A DNA stretch of 9,771 nucleotides. It comes from an uncultured Pedobacter sp. GTDB taxonomy: Bacteria > Bacteroidota > Bacteroidia > Sphingobacteriales > Sphingobacteriaceae. A model generated the notes under the pieces. The model was not told the origin of the DNA. It worked only from the letters and a program-made list of their open reading frames with translations, and ran no database searches. Positions within the stretch are counted from its first letter, which is position 1, and every line of letters starts with the position of its first letter. Of the stretch, positions 9,001 to 9,771 are shown one piece after another. The DNA lies in contig CALLKE010000270.1 in assembly GCA_938008555.1 (NCBI GenBank), positions 1-9,771 on the forward strand. The letters run 5' to 3'. The translations under genes were made by a program, and so were the position numbers.

Positions 9001-9771
9001 CGAGTACGGTTCCTTACTCAGTTTCGGATTTGTGCTTGTTGATTGATCGAGGCGTAGGGAATTTTGGAAGCTCTTCGATTGCTTCGGGTACGTTGACTCA
9101 GTCAGCGGTGTTGGTGAGTGGTACGAGTAATACGTACCAATTTTCGGGTATTAGTTTAGCGAATGGAGATCGCTTTACGGTAGGTTTGGTGAAGCGGACA
9201 CAGAGTTTGTCATTTGCTCAAAATACCTATCCGCTGGCCGTAGGTCAAACCTCGACGATCACGGCCACCATCGGATCAATTACTGGATCGGCAGCAGTGG
9301 TTTATAGTATAAGTTCGACAGGTGGCTCTGGTTCAGCGACGGTTAATTCGAGTACGGGCTTGATCACAGCGACGCAGTCTGGTCAAGTGTACTTGGTGGC
9401 CTCCTCTACAGCGACGGTTGATTATGCCAGTGCCACGACTAATACGTTGATTACGATTGGCGCCAGTACGGCCGTTTTATCATTGAGTCCAACCTTGGGG
9501 TCGAATAGTTTAACGGTTGATCATAGCGTGTTGATCACTGCCAGTAGTAATCCGCCCACGAGTACGACGGGTCAAACGATCGTTTACAGTATTAGCTCAA
9601 GCATTGGTGGAGGCAGTGCGACGATTAACTCGAGCACCGGTCAGTTGACGGGCACCGGAGCTGGATCAATCACTTTCATGGCTACTGCCGGGGCGAATAC
9701 GAATTATAATCAATCGGTGACCAGTACGTTGGTTGTGATTGGCAAGAGTACGCCTACGCTGAGCTTAGGGG
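1..9771 (+). CDS. Giant multidomain surface/secreted protein (TIG + FG-GAP propeller modules, Ig-like and lectin-like domains), partial at both ends
   Basis: One frame, starting at base 3, is open across the window: 3,256 complete codons (3-9770) with no stop and no frameshift. Domain order is a partial FG-GAP propeller, five units of one IPT/TIG domain plus seven FG-GAP/VCBS blades, two Ig-like domains, a lectin-like sandwich with extension, two more Ig-like domains and the start of another. The product is rich in Ser, Thr, Asn, Gly and Val, poor in Lys, and has only two cysteines (codons 2463 and 9033), as expected for an exported beta-rich protein. No signal peptide, transmembrane segment or catalytic motif is visible. 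FG-GAP and TIG domains are known in extracellular adhesion and matrix proteins; an adhesin or matrix role in a Bacteroidota bacterium, with type IX secretion, is inference. Start codon, ribosome binding site and C-terminus lie outside the window, so full length is unknown. Confidence 0.96.
3..350 (+). other. Domain: partial FG-GAP/VCBS propeller 0 (last two blades)
   Basis: The window opens at the end of one blade (I-S-I-Y-R-N followed by the G-x-S-I-S-F strand). Two complete blade motifs follow: DIDGNGTVD from base 105 and DLNSDGHAD from base 267, 162 bases apart. By position relative to the next TIG domain they match blades 6 and 7 of the complete propellers downstream. The first has Asn instead of Asp at the fifth loop position, which can still coordinate calcium. 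Earlier blades lie upstream of the window. Confidence 0.88.
351..605 (+). other. Domain: IPT/TIG 1
   Basis: This 85-residue Ig-like fold has the TIG signature S-F-S-P-S-S-G-P-I-S-T-T-V-T-I-T-G-Q-N-F, then V-V-F-F-G-A-T, L-T-V-T-V-P-Y-G and a closing P-F-V-V-T-Y strand. TIG domains act as stalk or linker modules in extracellular receptors and bacterial surface proteins. Here it connects propeller 0 to propeller 1. It is closest in sequence to TIG 3. Confidence 0.93.
606..1772 (+). other. Domain: seven-blade FG-GAP/VCBS beta-propeller 1
   Basis: Seven calcium-loop motifs start at 687, 864, 1023, 1182, 1338, 1497 and 1683 (DFNGDGKPD, DFDGDGKPD, DFDGDGRPD, DVDGDGKPD, DLNGDGKLD, DVNGDGKPD, DLNADGLLD). 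Most blades end in a strand of the form V-x-x-[LF]-R-N and lead into a G-x-I-S-F strand. Total length is 389 residues. The count of seven fits a closed integrin-alpha-like propeller. The segment before blade 1 (F-A-P ... G-T-R-P-L) and the variant blade 7 (L-A-D-L-N-A-D-G-L-L-D-V-V) are shared with propeller 2, marking the two as recent paralogues. Confidence 0.92.
1773..2033 (+). other. Domain: IPT/TIG 2
   Basis: This 87-residue domain has S-F-T-P-A-S-G-P-I-G-T-T-V-T-I-T-G-Q-N-F, V-V-F-F-G-A-T and the conserved PYGANYQYISVTNL block, closing with P-F-V-V-T-Y. It differs from TIG 1 and 3 in having Gly after P-I, Q-N-F-N-P rather than Q-N-F-N-S, and a distinct loop (Q-S-V-V-G-T-T-T) before L-T-V-T-V. 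In the first two features it resembles TIG 5. Confidence 0.93.
2034..3200 (+). other. Domain: seven-blade FG-GAP/VCBS beta-propeller 2
   Basis: Calcium-loop motifs start at 2118, 2271, 2433, 2592, 2757, 2925 and 3108 (DFNGDGKPD, DLDGDGKPD, DFDNDGLAD, DLDGDGKVD, DINRDGKLD, DVNGDGNVD, DLNGDGMLD). Length is 389 residues, identical to propeller 1. The lead-in G-T-R-P-L-G-H-V-V-K-D-F-N-G-D-G-K-P-D closely matches propeller 1. Blade 3 holds one of only two cysteines in the visible protein (codon at 2463). Confidence 0.92.
3201..3455 (+). other. Domain: IPT/TIG 3
   Basis: This 85-residue TIG domain has S-F-T-P-T-N-G-P-I-S-T-I-V-T-I-T-G-Q-N-F, V-V-F-F-G-A-T-Q-A, T-G-A-T-S-T-S-L-T-V-T-V and P-F-V-V-T-Y. 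A 32-base stretch coding for the P-Y-G-A-N-Y-Q-Y-I-S block (from 3366) is identical to that in TIG 1 (from 516), including silent positions. Confidence 0.93.
3456..4586 (+). other. Domain: seven-blade FG-GAP/VCBS beta-propeller 3
   Basis: Calcium-loop motifs start at 3534, 3690, 3855, 4011, 4170, 4335 and 4491 (DLDMDGKPD, DMDGDGWPD, DFDGDGRPD, DLDKDNRPD, DFDSDGNPD, DVDGDGKID, DMNSDGKPD). Length is 377 residues. Blade 4 has Asn in place of the loop glycine. The lead-in (D-F-A-S-D-P-N-L) and blade 7 (AVGDMNSDGKPDIAV) are shared with propeller 4, so this belongs to a different sublineage from propellers 1 and 2. A run of seven G lies in the coding sequence at 3747-3753. Confidence 0.92.
4587..4838 (+). 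other. Domain: IPT/TIG 4
   Basis: This 84-residue TIG domain has S-F-T-P-G-S-G-P-I-S-T-A-V-T-L-I-G-Q-N-F, I-V-F-F-G-A-T-Q-A, T-G-A-S-T-T-S-L-T-V and P-F-V-V-T-F. The conserved block reads PYGVNYQYISVTNL, with Val for the Ala found in the other copies. It groups with TIG 1 and 3 by its P-I-S-T and T-G-A segments. Confidence 0.93.
4839..5975 (+). other. Domain: seven-blade FG-GAP/VCBS beta-propeller 4
   Basis: Calcium-loop motifs start at 4914, 5064, 5223, 5382, 5550, 5724 and 5883 (DLNNDGKPD, DVDGDGKQD, DFDRDGRPD, DLDADGMPD, DFDGDGKPD, DFDGDGKVD, DMNSDGKPD). Length is 379 residues. The lead-in D-F-A-T-D-P and blade 7 match propeller 3. A seven-G run lies at 4994-5000 between blades 1 and 2. 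The long open stretch on the opposite strand here (5021-5830) is a shadow of the blade repeats. Confidence 0.92.
5976..6227 (+). other. Domain: IPT/TIG 5
   Basis: This 84-residue TIG domain has S-F-T-P-T-S-G-P-I-G-T-I-V-T-I-T-G-Q-N-F, V-F-L-G-A-T-Q-A, the PYGANYQYISVTNL block and P-F-V-V-T-Y. It carries Leu where the other copies have Phe in F-F-G-A-T, and Ala before P-Y-G where the others have Val. It is the last TIG domain in the window. Confidence 0.93.
6228..7352 (+). other. Domain: seven-blade FG-GAP/VCBS beta-propeller 5
   Basis: Calcium-loop motifs start at 6306, 6474, 6630, 6783, 6942, 7101 and 7260 (DLNLDGKPD, DIDGDGLPD, DFDGDGRPD, DFDKDGQID, DFNGDSFLD, DTDGDGYVD, DLNGDGWPD). Length is 375 residues, the shortest of the five. 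Blade 5 has Ser for the loop glycine, and blades 5 and 6 depart from the usual R-N ending (F-T-A-N and L-R-T). It ends the propeller array; the following segment is Ig-like rather than a sixth TIG. Confidence 0.91.
7353..7607 (+). other. Domain: bacterial Ig-like 1
   Basis: About 85 residues starting Q-S-L-T-I-T-S-L, with the pattern S-Y-A-I-T-A ... G-S-A-T-V-D-A-F-G-N-L-T-A-I-G-V-G-P-V-T-L-T-V-S-A-A and the closing motif G-D-T-N-Y-G-P-A-S-T-S-Q-V-I-S-I. This is the pattern of bacterial Ig-like (Big-type) repeats seen in surface proteins; the exact family cannot be assigned by eye. It probably acts as a spacer between the last propeller and the lectin-like domain. Confidence 0.8.
7608..7880 (+). 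other. Domain: bacterial Ig-like 2
   Basis: About 91 residues starting K-N-T-P-T-L-V-I and closing with A-G-D-T-N-Y-N-S-A-S-A-T-Q-T-L-T-I, the same terminal pattern as Ig-like 1. The middle differs and carries a glycine run (G-G-G-G-P-I-S-F) and a longer loop. It leads straight into the lectin-like domain through a short L-A-P-G-A-V-G-T-G linker. Confidence 0.75.
7893..8600 (+). other. Domain: LamG/concanavalin-like beta-sandwich
   Basis: The segment begins M-T-L-W-L-R-A-D-A-G-V, followed by V-S-Q-W-N-D-Q-S and alternating strands, and ends with G-D-I-G-E-V-I-Y-Y-S-R-G-V-S, then S-Y-L-A-I-K-Y-G-I-H-L. The opening L-W-L-x-A-D-x-G-V ... W-x-D-Q-S and the closing G-x-I-x-E-[VI]-[IL]-x-Y hallmark are known from LamG/ConA-like domains in bacterial extracellular proteins, where they are thought to bind glycans or mediate contacts. 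No catalytic residues of a glycoside hydrolase are evident. A ligand-binding role is inference. Confidence 0.78.
8601..9203 (+). other. Domain: C-terminal extension of the lectin-like region (resembles DUF8202)
   Basis: About 200 residues beginning near Y-L-A-S-D-G-S-T-I-W, then M-G-I-G-R-D-D-N-S-G-L-N-Q-K-Q, F-L-L-V-G-N-N, R-V-W-K-V-Q-L-T-G and L-C-L-L-I-D-R-G. This order is one I associate with Bacteroidota extracellular proteins carrying a domain of unknown function (DUF8202) behind a LamG-like domain; the name is from memory and should be confirmed. It contains the second of the two cysteines (codon at 9033). Function is unknown; it may pack against the preceding sandwich. Confidence 0.6.
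9204..9461 (+). other. Domain: bacterial Ig-like 3
   Basis: About 86 residues starting S-L-S-F-A-Q-N-T-Y-P-L-A-V-G-Q-T-S-T-I-T-A, with V-V-Y-S-I-S-S-T-G-G-S-G-S-A-T-V-N, S-S-T-G-L-I-T-A-T-Q-S-G and the closing D-Y-A-S-A-T-T-N-T-L-I-T-I-G. The S-x-x-x-G-x-[IL]-T strand followed by a Gly turn is typical of Big2-like repeats. Base composition here is visibly more G+C-rich than in the propellers. Confidence 0.8.
9462..9743 (+). other. Domain: bacterial Ig-like 4
   Basis: About 94 residues starting A-S-T-A-V-L-S-L-S-P, with I-V-Y-S-I-S-S-S-I-G-G-G-S-A-T-I-N-S-S-T, then G-Q-L-T-G-T-G-A-G-S-I-T and the closing N-T-N-Y-N-Q-S-V-T-S-T-L-V-V-I-G. It is a close sister of Ig-like 3 (shared V-Y-S-I-S-S and S-A-T-[VI]-N-S-S-T). 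Confidence 0.8.
9744..9771 (+). other. Domain: start of a further Ig-like repeat, cut by the window edge
   Basis: The residues K-S-T-P-T-L-S-L-G match the start of Ig-like 2 (K-N-T-P-T-L), so another Ig-like repeat begins here and the gene continues downstream. Only nine codons are visible. Confidence 0.6.

Noticed and set aside
9744..9771. Type IX secretion sorting domain or gene terminus
   Set aside because: The last residues match the start of another Ig-like repeat. No stop codon, sorting-domain motif or terminator hairpin is present.

Overview
The whole window lies inside one very large protein-coding gene on the + strand. The reading frame that begins at base 3 runs without a stop codon to the last complete codon at 9770, giving 3,256 codons read through by eye. 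Neither the start nor the end of the gene is in the window. No RNA gene, promoter, terminator, transposable element or CRISPR array is visible, and no second gene is credible on either strand.

The protein is built from recurring extracellular modules. From 3 to 350 is the tail of a propeller (two blades). From 351 to 7352 a unit of about 460-476 residues occurs five times head to tail. Each unit is one IPT/TIG immunoglobulin-like domain of about 85 residues followed by exactly seven FG-GAP/VCBS blades, each with a calcium-loop motif of the form D-x-[DN]-x-[DN]-G-x-x-D. Seven such blades is the number expected for an integrin-alpha-like beta-propeller. From 7353 the architecture changes: two bacterial Ig-like domains (7353-7880), a lectin-like/LamG-type beta-sandwich with a Bacteroidota-type C-terminal extension (about 7893-9203), then two more Ig-like domains (9204-9743) and the start of a further one, cut by the window edge.

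The likely source is a member of the Bacteroidota, possibly a Cytophagales- or Chitinophagales-like environmental bacterium. This rests on the style of the domains (blades ending in RN followed by a G-x-I-S-F strand, TIG domains of the S-F-x-P-x-S-G-P-I-x-T-x-V-T-I-x-G-Q-N-F type, G-D-T-N-Y Ig-like repeats, and the Y-L-A-I-K-Y-G-I lectin-like extension) and on a moderate G+C of roughly 43% in the propeller part. It is inference; the sequence holds no taxonomic marker gene. Such proteins are normally exported by a signal peptide and the type IX secretion system, but both the N-terminus and any C-terminal sorting domain would lie outside the window.

The probable role is a secreted or surface-anchored giant adhesin or matrix-like protein: stiff, calcium-stabilised propeller beads separated by TIG linkers, carrying a possible carbohydrate-binding domain near the Ig-rich end. 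The most interesting points are the regular 1+7 architecture, complete retention of calcium-ligand positions in all 37 visible blades, disagreement between TIG and propeller relationships (a sign of shuffling or gene conversion), near absence of cysteine, and a rise in G+C toward the 3' end. I see no sign of a new enzymatic or defence system.
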